NCBI GenBank assembly: GCA_023388835.1
Contig: JAEWFK010000009.1
Location: forward strand, 1-31,268
Reading direction: 5' to 3'
Length of the DNA stretch: 31,268 nt
Source: Pseudomonadota bacterium
Lineage (GTDB): Bacteria > Pseudomonadota > Gammaproteobacteria > Burkholderiales > Burkholderiaceae_B
The translations under genes and the position numbers were made by a program. Each line of letters begins with the position of its first letter. Position 1 is the stretch's first letter. Below the pieces are notes generated by a model. The model was given only the letters and a program-made list of their open reading frames with translations. It made no database searches and was not told the DNA's origin. Below, one piece after another: positions 6,379-13,889 of the stretch.

Positions 6379-8169
6379 TCAGCTTCCGAATTGCGGAGCC
6401 GGCGCGGGCGCTGCCTGCAAGGCGGTATAGGCCCGCGCTGCCGTCTGGCGTTCTGGGGCATGGGAGCGTGAGCGGTTCCCGGCAAGGCGGGGGTGTAGCA
6501 GCCACTCGCATTCGTCCTCGGCCGCAACGCTTACGTCTGCCTGCTCGTCTTGCACCTCGGTGCCAAGCTGGAACCGTGCGATCAGGGTGGTCAGCCCCTC
6601 GACCTGCTCTTCCTGGCTGCGCGTGGCCCGGGCGGCCAAGCCGACTTGCCTGACCGTCTCGTGCGTGAGGACGTCCAGTTCCGCGACCGCGCCGGACACC
6701 TGAGCGATCCCCGTCGCTTGCTCATGCGAAGCTTCCGAAATATCGGTGACGAGACGACGTGCCTCTTCCACACTCTGGCGGATCTCGCTCATGGCCAGCA
6801 CTGTCTTGTCCACCAGCGCGGCGCTGCCGTCCATGTTGCGCACCGATGTCTTGATCAGCGTGGCGATCTCGCGGGCCGCTTCCGCCGTCTTGTGGGAAAG
6901 CGCGCCCACTTCCGCCGCGACCACGGCGAACCCCTTGCCGTGCTGACCGGCCCTTGCGGCTTCCACGGCCGCATTGAGCGCGAGAATGTTGGTCTGGAAT
7001 GCAATCGAATCGATCAGACTGGTGATCTCGGCGATCGTGCGCGAACTGTCGCGCAAGGCCTGCATGGTCGCCAGCGCGGACTGCGCGATGTGATGACCGC
7101 GATCCGCCGATTCAGATGCATTGCATACGAGGTCGCGCGCCAGGCGTGCGCCTTCCGCGTTGTTCTGTACGGTCACGGCCAATTCTTCCATTGCGCCGGC
7201 CGTGTGCTGCAGGTGTCGGGCCTGCTCGTTACTGCGCCGATCGAGTTCTTGGTTGCCAGTGGCGGTGTCGCGTGCCGCCCGGACAATATGCTCGGCGCGG
7301 TGTCGGACTTCGCCCACCGTGTGGGCCAGCGCTTCACCTATGCCGTTGAGGGCAAGCAGCAACTTGCCCAGTTCATCGTGCCGCTGCACCTGCGCTCGTG
7401 CGCCGAGGTCACCGTGAGCAAGACGCTCCGCAAGCGCAACGCCCATATCGAGCGGCCGCTTGATGCCGCGGTACAGGCTGCGCAGGGCGAGCGCGCTGCC
7501 CAGAAGCAGGCAGGCCATGGCGCCCAATGCGATGCGGCTGCCGGCTTGAATGTCCTGGCGTGCCCGCTGCACTTCACTGGCATGGCGCTGCGCCTGCATG
7601 CGATCGAACGCGTCGATGTCGGCAGCGATGGCGGCTGCAGCGTCGGTGTATTGTTGGCCGAAGATCATCACCTTTGCCATCAAGCTGTTCGGCAAGGCCA
7701 CCCGGATGCCGCCCTGGCCGTCATCGAACTGTCCACTGGCAGTCTCGATGGCTTCGCGCTCCACTTTCATGAGTTGCTGATGCGCGGAATGGGCCGATTC
7801 CAGCTTCGCAAGCTCCTTGGGAGCGAAGCCGGCCTGGCGGAAGCGTTCCAGCAAGCCAGGTCCGGCGTCGGCGACGGGCAGGGCACTCGCATCCCGCCCC
7901 AGCAGGCGACCGACCTGTTGTTCATAACGCTCCAGGAATTCCGGTTGCTCGGTGGAGACGAAGGCCATGACGTCGCGGGTCATGGCCTGTGATAGCGCTT
8001 TGTATTCAGTGGCCAGCCGGGTGCTGTCGTATCGGCTCTGTTCGGTCTGCCGCAGCTGATCGACGCTGTGGGTCAGATTCATGACGGCGGTTACCACGAG
8101 GGCCGACAATACACAGAGAGTGAGCAGAAAGACGATGAAGCCTTTCTTCAGGGTGAGGTTTTTATTCAT
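6379..8169 (-). CDS. Methyl-accepting chemotaxis protein (transmembrane chemoreceptor)
   Basis: A 596-residue chemoreceptor. The first membrane helix spans about 11-32, a predicted all-helical periplasmic sensor region about 33-210, the second membrane helix about 212-232, and a HAMP linker about 234-288. The cytoplasmic signalling coiled coil includes the hairpin tip SIAFQTNILALNAAVEAARA with its CheA/CheW contact residues. The C-terminus is a Pro/Ala-rich tail (APAPAPQFGS) without an NWETF-type pentapeptide, so it probably lacks the CheR/CheB tether. No che or flagellar genes are in the window. It lies 72 bases downstream of a polyamine-type ABC importer on the same strand, which may hint at a shared ligand; this is speculative. 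Confidence 0.93.
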   Translation of the reverse strand: MNKNLTLKKGFIVFLLTLCVLSALVVTAVMNLTHSVDQLRQTEQSRYDSTRLATEYKALSQAMTRDVMAFVSTEQPEFLERYEQQVGRLLGRDASALPVADAGPGLLERFRQAGFAPKELAKLESAHSAHQQLMKVEREAIETASGQFDDGQGGIRVALPNSLMAKVMIFGQQYTDAAAAIAADIDAFDRMQAQRHASEVQRARQDIQAGSRIALGAMACLLLGSALALRSLYRGIKRPLDMGVALAERLAHGDLGARAQVQRHDELGKLLLALNGIGEALAHTVGEVRHRAEHIVRAARDTATGNQELDRRSNEQARHLQHTAGAMEELAVTVQNNAEGARLARDLVCNASESADRGHHIAQSALATMQALRDSSRTIAEITSLIDSIAFQTNILALNAAVEAARAGQHGKGFAVVAAEVGALSHKTAEAAREIATLIKTSVRNMDGSAALVDKTVLAMSEIRQSVEEARRLVTDISEASHEQATGIAQVSGAVAELDVLTHETVRQVGLAARATRSQEEQVEGLTTLIARFQLGTEVQDEQADVSVAAEDECEWLLHPRLAGNRSRSHAPERQTAARAYTALQAAPAPAPQFGS

Positions 8170-8174
8170 GTTGT

Positions 8175-8223
8175 GCGTCCAGGGCGCCTTTGGGCTAGCG
8201 GGACCAGGTCGGTCCCTGGACGC
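8175..8223 (-). promoter_or_regulatory. Leader with competing hairpins before the chemoreceptor gene
   Basis: A perfect 10-base inverted repeat (8175-8184 with 8214-8223, GCGTCCAGGG type) ends about five bases before the chemoreceptor ATG. Inside it, GGGACC (8200-8205) pairs with GGTCCC (8211-8216). The two stems share bases 8214-8216 and so exclude each other. The only weak ribosome-binding bases (GGA) lie in the long stem. The repeats are seen directly; a regulatory role is inference. Confidence 0.5.
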
Positions 8224-8241
8224 GATTATTGTGAGGCAAGG

Positions 8242-9099
8242 TTACATCCGTATTAACCCTGAACGAATTCTTTCAGTGCGCCGACGCAGCATCTCGAGCG
8301 TGAAGAGCAGGGCGAGCGAAAGCAGGATGAGCAAGGTGGCCACTGCCAAAATCGTGGGATTGATCTGCTCGCGTAGCCCAGCGAACATCTCCCGCGGAAT
8401 GGTGCGTTGTTCAGGCCCGGCCAGGAAGAGCACCAGCACCACCTCGTCGAACGATGTGACGAAGGCGAAGAGGGCGCCGGAAGCAACACCCGGTCGTATC
8501 AAGGGTATGACGATATCGCGGAAACTACGAAACGGCGAGGCGCCCAGGCTGAGTCCTGCGCGGTACAGCGACTGGTCGAATCCCGCGAGAGTCGCGGTGA
8601 CGGTCAGGATGACGAAGGGCACGCCCAGGGCGGCATGGGCGATGATCAGGCCGGTGTAGGTCGCCACCAGGTTGTATCGCGTGTAGAAAAAGAACATGCC
8701 GGCCGCGACAATGATGAGCGGCACGATCATGGGCGAGAGCAGCAATGCGGTGATCAGCCGGCGCATGGGCATGGATTCGCTGCTGAGGCCGACGGCCGCG
8801 ACCGTCCCCAGCGTGGTGGCGATCACGGTGGCGGCGAGCCCGATCAAAAAGCTGTTCTTGATGGCGAGCATCCAATTGCCTGTGGTGAAAATGCGCTCGT
8901 ACCAGCGCAAGGACCAGGCGTCGGGATCCAGCCTGAGCATGCCGGACGTAAAACTGAAGAAAGGCTCCGCGTTGAACGAAAGCGGCACGATCACCAATAT
9001 GGGCAGGATCAGGAAGAACAGCACGGCCCATGCGTAGGCGGCGACCAGCATGCGAGCGGCGCGATGCCGGAAGCCGTAATGGATGGTGGGTTCGCTCAT
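8242..9099 (-). CDS. Polyamine-type ABC transporter inner-membrane permease (PotC-like)
   Basis: This 285-residue membrane protein has six predicted membrane helices, the first being AAYAWAVLFFLILPILVIVPL. The cytoplasmic EAA loop that docks on the ATPase reads YRAGLSLGASPFRSFRDIVI followed by PLIRPG. It matches the second permease of PotABCD-type importers (binding-protein-dependent transport family) by size and motif. ATG 9099 has AGGA eight bases upstream, and the gene follows the other permease by 21 bases. It is the last gene of the importer operon. The true substrate could be putrescine, spermidine or another small cation; the sequence does not decide. Confidence 0.9.
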   Translation of the reverse strand: MSEPTIHYGFRHRAARMLVAAYAWAVLFFLILPILVIVPLSFNAEPFFSFTSGMLRLDPDAWSLRWYERIFTTGNWMLAIKNSFLIGLAATVIATTLGTVAAVGLSSESMPMRRLITALLLSPMIVPLIIVAAGMFFFYTRYNLVATYTGLIIAHAALGVPFVILTVTATLAGFDQSLYRAGLSLGASPFRSFRDIVIPLIRPGVASGALFAFVTSFDEVVLVLFLAGPEQRTIPREMFAGLREQINPTILAVATLLILLSLALLFTLEMLRRRTERIRSGLIRM

Positions 9100-9120
9100 G
9101 GGAATTCCTGTTCGGCCGGG

Positions 9121-10356
9121 TCAGCCCAGGCGGATGTTGCGCGCGCCGACCAGGCGATCATAGGTCCAGTACAGCGCGAGAATCAGCACCAGCAGCAGGG
9201 TGCCCAGTGCGGCCGCAAGTCCCCAGTTGTTTGATTGCTGCATGTGAAAGGCGATCAGGTTGGAAATCATCTGGCCGTCCGTCCCGCCGACCAGGGCCGG
9301 AGTGATGTAATAGCCCACTGAAATGATGAAGACCAGCAGGGCGCCGGCGCTCAAGCCCGGCAGGCTCAACGGGAGCACGATACGCATGAAGGCGCCCAGC
9401 GGACGGCTGCCCATGGACAGCGCCGCACGCATATAGCCCGGGTCCAGACCCCGCATGACGCTATAGAGCGGCAGAACCATGAAGGGCAACAGGATATGCG
9501 TCATGGCGATGACCGTAGCCGTTCGTGTGTAGAGCAGTTCCAGGGGCTGATCAATGATGTGCAAGGCCACGAGGACGGAATTGATCACGCCGTTGGTTTG
9601 CAATAAGGCAATCCAGGCGGTGGTGCGCACCAGCAGAGATGTCCAGAAGGGCAGCAGCACCATGATCATGAGCACATTGGCTTTACGTGCGGGAGCCTGC
9701 GATAAATACCAGGCCAGCGGGTAGCCCAGCACAATGCATAGCAGCGTGATGGTCAACGCCATGCCGAGCGTGCGTCCGTAAAGCTGCAGATAGATGCGCG
9801 CCGATTCCCTCTGGTGGATCTCTCCGGCCGCATTGCGTTCGAGATCCAGGGCGGTCAGGTAATTGTTCACCGTATGGACGGCGCCGACTTCGATAATCGA
9901 CCGCCAGACGGCGACTTGCGTCCATCGTTTGTCGGCCTGGTCGAGCAGCGCCGCGCCTTCGCTTTGCAATGCGTCATCCGTCACGCTGCGCATCTTTCGG
10001 GCCGTGGCATTGATCAGGCTGGATGCCCCGGGGTAGGCGCGATTCACGGCCGCGGCCAGTACGCCTGCGCGCCGCTCTTCGGCAAGGCCCCGCAGTTCAC
10101 GGGCCATGGTCACGCGGATCGTGCCTGACGGCAAGTCGTCGCCGTCCCATTTCGAGAGCGCCTGCAATGTTTCGGGTATAAGCTCCACGACCGCGGGGTT
10201 GTATACGCTGCGGTAGAGCATCGTCGAAATTGGTGCCACGAAGGCAAAGAACACGAAGGCCAGCAACGGCAGGACAAGCAGAAGGCTGGCACGCCGACGG
10301 CGTGCCAGGGCCTTGCGTTCCTGCGCGACCTCCTTACTGCTTAAGTAGCCACTCAT
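9121..10356 (-). CDS. Polyamine-type ABC transporter permease (PotB-like) with large extra domain
   Basis: About 411 residues from the preferred ATG at 10356. The first membrane helix (LLLVLPLLAFVFFAFVAPIS) is followed by roughly 130 non-membrane residues, rich in charged and helical sequence, before the remaining helices. This makes it about 100 residues longer than E. coli PotB. The EAA loop is MRAALSMGSRPLGAFMRIVL followed by PLSLPG. The start is uncertain: ATG 10356 overlaps the binding-protein gene by 23 bases, and the frame is also open to 10404. A strong TAAGGAGGT (10336-10328) straddles the previous stop, yet no usable start codon follows it at normal spacing. Confidence 0.87.
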   Translation of the reverse strand: MSGYLSSKEVAQERKALARRRRASLLLVLPLLAFVFFAFVAPISTMLYRSVYNPAVVELIPETLQALSKWDGDDLPSGTIRVTMARELRGLAEERRAGVLAAAVNRAYPGASSLINATARKMRSVTDDALQSEGAALLDQADKRWTQVAVWRSIIEVGAVHTVNNYLTALDLERNAAGEIHQRESARIYLQLYGRTLGMALTITLLCIVLGYPLAWYLSQAPARKANVLMIMVLLPFWTSLLVRTTAWIALLQTNGVINSVLVALHIIDQPLELLYTRTATVIAMTHILLPFMVLPLYSVMRGLDPGYMRAALSMGSRPLGAFMRIVLPLSLPGLSAGALLVFIISVGYYITPALVGGTDGQMISNLIAFHMQQSNNWGLAAALGTLLLVLILALYWTYDRLVGARNIRLG

Positions 10357-11401
10357 TGAATTTTTCGCCGAGGTTCTCGCCGTAGTCTGCCCAGAAAATG
10401 CCATCGGCCTTCAGGCCGGCATCGATATGTGCCGTGGGCAGGTGATCGACGACGTCCTTGTCCACCATGTCCATGGAAGAGCGGCGCGGCGGGCCGTAGG
10501 CCACGTCCTGGAAGCCCGCAAGCGCCTTGGTGGTCGTTGTGAAGGCGACGAATTCCAATGCCTGCTTGAGCTTGGGCGTGCCCTTGACGATACCCCAGGC
10601 ATCGAGGTCATACAGATGGCCATCCCAGACAATGGTGAAGGGCTTGTTTTCGCGGCGGATCGCATCAAAGAAGCGGCCATTGGCCGATTGCACGAAAACA
10701 GCGCCTCCGTCGTTCAGCAGCTGTGGCGCCTGCGACCAGCTATCGAACCAGACGATGTCATGCTTGATGGAATCGAGCTTGGCGAATGCCTGGGCTTGGC
10801 CTTCGGGAGTGGCCAGAACTTCATAGACCTTGTCGCTTGGCACACCATCGGCCAATAGCGCCCACTCGAGGTTCACCTGCGCCCGTTTGCGCAAGGCGCG
10901 CTTGCCGGGGAATTTTTTCAGGTCGAAGAAATCCTGAACCGTGCTGGGCTTGTCGCCGCTCAGCGTATCGTGGTTGTAGGCGTAAACCGTGCTCCACACG
11001 ATCTCGCCCACGCCACACTCGTTGGACAGCGCATCGGGAATGAAGTCCTTCTCTGCGGCCGTGCCGTCCGGGGCGGCCTCCAGGATGTCCCGGGGGATCA
11101 CTTCGAGCAGCCCTTCCGAGCAGGCGCGTTCCAGGTCGATGGTCTCGATATCGACGACGTCCCACTGGATGTTGCCGGATTCCACCTGAGCCTTGATCTC
11201 CGCGACGCCGCCCGTATAGTTCTCGAACAGCACCTTATTGCCGGTGGCCTTCATGTAGGGGTCGATCTGATGCACCTGCTGGGCGGCTCCATAGGCGCCG
11301 CCGAACGACACGACGGTAAGGGTTTCCTGTGCCGCGGCGGGAGCGCTTGCGGCAAGGCCGGTGGCCAGCACCGCAACGCACAGGATGCTGTTTTTTCTCA
11401 T
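10334..11401 (-). CDS. Periplasmic polyamine-type substrate-binding protein (PotD-like)
   Basis: A 355-residue secreted binding protein. The signal peptide MRKNSILCVAVLATGLAASA ends in PAAAQ, with likely cleavage before QETL. The mature part begins with TVVSFGGAYGAAQ and contains WDVVDIE and FFDLKKFPGKRAL, typical of the SBP_bac_8/PotD-type family in proteobacteria. It would capture substrate in the periplasm for the two permeases encoded downstream. The chosen ATG (11401) overlaps the ATPase stop as ATGA, and upstream in-frame codons lie within the ATPase gene. Ligand identity cannot be assigned from the sequence alone. Confidence 0.9.
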   Translation of the reverse strand: MRKNSILCVAVLATGLAASAPAAAQETLTVVSFGGAYGAAQQVHQIDPYMKATGNKVLFENYTGGVAEIKAQVESGNIQWDVVDIETIDLERACSEGLLEVIPRDILEAAPDGTAAEKDFIPDALSNECGVGEIVWSTVYAYNHDTLSGDKPSTVQDFFDLKKFPGKRALRKRAQVNLEWALLADGVPSDKVYEVLATPEGQAQAFAKLDSIKHDIVWFDSWSQAPQLLNDGGAVFVQSANGRFFDAIRRENKPFTIVWDGHLYDLDAWGIVKGTPKLKQALEFVAFTTTTKALAGFQDVAYGPPRRSSMDMVDKDVVDHLPTAHIDAGLKADGIFWADYGENLGEKFNEWLLKQ

Positions 11402-12531
11402 GGCGTATCTCCTTGGACTGCAGGGATGGTGGGGGGGTGGAAGGCGAAGCTGTGCTGCACCGACCACGACAGGTCGGCCGACTGGCCCTCGGAAAGTGTG
11501 GGGGCGCGGTCGTCGTTCATCGACTTGACGATAATGCGGGTGCCGTCAGTCAGTTCGAAGTAATACCGGATGAAATCGCCCACATAATGCTGCGCCACGA
11601 AACGTGCGCGCAGGACATTGCTATGCGGAGCGGTTGGAGTATCGCCGATGTAGATACTCAGCTTTTCGGGCCTCACTGAAAGCATGCAGTCGCCCGCCGT
11701 CTCGCGGAAGTCCCCGTGCGCAGCGTGCAGGACGGTCCCATCATAGAGGGTGACGGAGACGGTGTCGTCGCCGTTCGCAGAGCCGGCGCCCCGGATCAGA
11801 TTGTTTTCGCCGATGAAGCCGGCCACAAAGGCGTTGACGGGTTGCTCGTAGAGCTCGTCGGGCGACGCATATTGTTGGACAATGCCGTGGTTGAACACGG
11901 CGATGCGGTCGGACATGGTGAGTGCTTCGCCCTGATCATGGGTCACGTACACCATGGTGCAGCCCAGCTTCTTGTGCAGGCGGGAGATCTCGAACTGCAT
12001 CTGCTCGCGCAATTTCTTGTCCAAGGCACTGAGGGGTTCGTCCATGAGCACGAGCGCCGGTTCAAAAATCAACGCCCGCGCCAGGGCCACGCGTTGGCGT
12101 TGTCCGCCCGACAGCTGACCCGGGTGGCGGTTGCCGAACTCCTCGAGTTCGACAAGCTTCAGGTAATGGTTAACACGTTCGGCGATATCGTGCCGCGACA
12201 TCTTGCGCACCTTCAAGGGGTAGGCCAGATTTTCAGCGACGGTCATATGGGGAAAGAGCGCATAGTTCTGGAACACCATGCCAATATTGCGTTCGTACGG
12301 CGCCGTGCGCGTAACGGACTCTTCGCCGATCACAATGTCGCCGCTGGTCACATGCTCGAAGCCCGCCAGCATCATCAACACAGTGGTCTTGCCGGAGCCG
12401 GACGGTCCGAGCAGGGTGACGAACTCGCCGCGGTGTACGTCCAGACAGAAGTCCCGGACCACCAGACTGCGCCGGTCGTAGGTCTTCTTGACGTTCCTGA
12501 AACTCAGGAACACGTCGGAGTGTTTTGTCAT
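11398..12531 (-). CDS. Polyamine-type ABC transporter ATPase (PotA-like)
   Basis: A 377-residue importer ATPase. The Walker A is GPSGSGKT, the signature LSGGQRQRVALARAL, the Walker B LVLMDEPLSALD and the switch histidine lies in VYVTHDQGEAL. The C-terminal third forms a TOBE/OB regulatory domain (VRPEKLSIYIGD), as in PotA. ATG 12531 is preferred because GAGG sits at good distance upstream; ATG 12546 would have its AAGG too close. It is the first gene of the importer operon, and the 100-base gap to the divergent nuclease gene must hold both promoters. I found no convincing -35/-10 pair there. Confidence 0.94.
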   Translation of the reverse strand: MTKHSDVFLSFRNVKKTYDRRSLVVRDFCLDVHRGEFVTLLGPSGSGKTTVLMMLAGFEHVTSGDIVIGEESVTRTAPYERNIGMVFQNYALFPHMTVAENLAYPLKVRKMSRHDIAERVNHYLKLVELEEFGNRHPGQLSGGQRQRVALARALIFEPALVLMDEPLSALDKKLREQMQFEISRLHKKLGCTMVYVTHDQGEALTMSDRIAVFNHGIVQQYASPDELYEQPVNAFVAGFIGENNLIRGAGSANGDDTVSVTLYDGTVLHAAHGDFRETAGDCMLSVRPEKLSIYIGDTPTAPHSNVLRARFVAQHYVGDFIRYYFELTDGTRIIVKSMNDDRAPTLSEGQSADLSWSVQHSFAFHPPTIPAVQGDTP

Positions 12532-12631
12532 CGGAACCTCGAACATCCTTGGTCTTGTGGCAGACTAGCAGGGGCTTGGCCGCGCCGCCGCCGTTCATTT
12601 TTCATTCTTGCCGTTGTCAGAGCCGAAATCC

Positions 12632-13888
12632 ATGCGTTTCATTCATGCCGCAGACATACATCTCGATAGCCCCCTGCGGGGCTTGGGTTCCTACGAGGAC
12701 ATGCCTGTCGATACCCTGCGCGGCGCAACACGCGCAGCGTTCACGCGCTTGGTGGAAGAAGCCCTGAGCCGGGAAGTCGACTTCATGGTGATCGCCGGCG
12801 ACCTGTACGACGGCGATTGGAAGGACCACAACACCGGTATCTATTTTGCCCGCCAGATGGGTCGCCTGCGCAATGCGGGTATTCCCGTTTATGTGCTGCA
12901 CGGCAACCATGACGCGGAAAGTATCATGACTCGCCGTCTCGCGCTGCCGGACAATGTGCATGTCTTTCGTGCCGACAAGGCATGCACCCTGGTGCTTCCC
13001 TCACACAAGGTGGCGCTCCATGGCCGCAGTTTTCCTCAGGCTGCCGTCACTGAAAACCTGGTCGCCGCTTATCCCGACCCCTTGCCTGGCCACTTCAATA
13101 TCGGGGTGCTGCATACGGCGCTGGAAGGCTATGCCGAGCATGCTAACTACGCGCCTTGCAGTCTGGAGCAACTGCACGCGCGCGGCTACCAGTACTGGGC
13201 CCTAGGCCATGTGCACGAGTTTCGCGTGTTTCCGGGGCCTGTGCCCGTCGTATTTCCAGGCAACCTGCAAGGGCGGCATATCCGTGAAGCCGGCCCACGC
13301 GGCGCCGTGCTGGTCAGTTGCGTCGATGGCGTCGTCGAATCCATAGAACGATTGGAGGTCGACGTTCTGCGCTGGCACGCATTGCCTGTCGATGTTTCGG
13401 ACTGCCAGTCGATCCACGAGGTCTTGTCTCGCGTGCGGGCCGGTCTGGAAGACGCTTTGCACCAACAAGACGCTGAGCGGCCTTGCGTGCTGCGCCTGAC
13501 GCTGGAAGGAGATACCGGCCTGCATGGCGAGCTCGTGGGCCAGGCGGCGCAGCTACGGGCCGACGTGATGGCGATCATGGCGGCCCTCGCGGGCGACCGC
13601 CTGTGGCTGGAGAAACTGCGCATCGAAACCCGCCGGCCTTCGCGGCCGACATGGGCGGCTCAAGCCGACGCCGAGGGCGACGACTTGGCCGTGCTGCTGG
13701 CCGAAGCGGCAGCCGATCCTCAGCTTCAGGCCGACATTGTCCAAGGGCTGCAACCCTTGCTGGACCGTGCGCCGTATGAGCTGTCCGCGCAATTGCCGGT
13801 GTTCGACGCCTTGCGCAGCGGCAGCGTCGCTACGCTGCTGGACAATGCGGCGATGTCCGTACTCGACAAGCTCGAGCGGGGAGCCTGA
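12632..13888 (+). CDS. YhaO-like metallophosphoesterase (SbcD/Mre11-type nuclease subunit)
   Basis: This 418-residue protein carries the calcineurin-like phosphoesterase motifs in order: DIH (D8, H10), GDLYD (56-60), GNHD (91-94), a histidine in GVLHTALEG and GHVH in ALGHVHEF, then FPGNLQGRH. These residues bind two metal ions, usually Mn, in Mre11/SbcD-type DNA nucleases. Size and the following gene match the Bacillus YhaO/YhaN pair rather than classical SbcD. The start is ATG 12632 (MRFIHAADIHLDSPL). The stop precedes the partner ATPase by one base, so the two form a complex-encoding operon. DNA end processing is inferred from the family. Confidence 0.9.
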   Translation: MRFIHAADIHLDSPLRGLGSYEDMPVDTLRGATRAAFTRLVEEALSREVDFMVIAGDLYDGDWKDHNTGIYFARQMGRLRNAGIPVYVLHGNHDAESIMTRRLALPDNVHVFRADKACTLVLPSHKVALHGRSFPQAAVTENLVAAYPDPLPGHFNIGVLHTALEGYAEHANYAPCSLEQLHARGYQYWALGHVHEFRVFPGPVPVVFPGNLQGRHIREAGPRGAVLVSCVDGVVESIERLEVDVLRWHALPVDVSDCQSIHEVLSRVRAGLEDALHQQDAERPCVLRLTLEGDTGLHGELVGQAAQLRADVMAIMAALAGDRLWLEKLRIETRRPSRPTWAAQADAEGDDLAVLLAEAAADPQLQADIVQGLQPLLDRAPYELSAQLPVFDALRSGSVATLLDNAAMSVLDKLERGA

Positions 13889-13889
13889 C

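Noticed and set aside
6550..7992. A 480-codon open frame on the plus strand
   Set aside because: It is antisense to the chemoreceptor, which has clear membrane helices, HAMP and signalling motifs. The translated product looks like no protein family.
12532..12631. Divergent promoter region between the importer ATPase and the nuclease gene
   Set aside because: Promoters must exist here, but no -35/-10 pair with sensible spacing could be supported by eye.
11716..12669. A 317-codon open frame on the plus strand
   Set aside because: It is antisense to the importer ATPase and has no recognisable domain.
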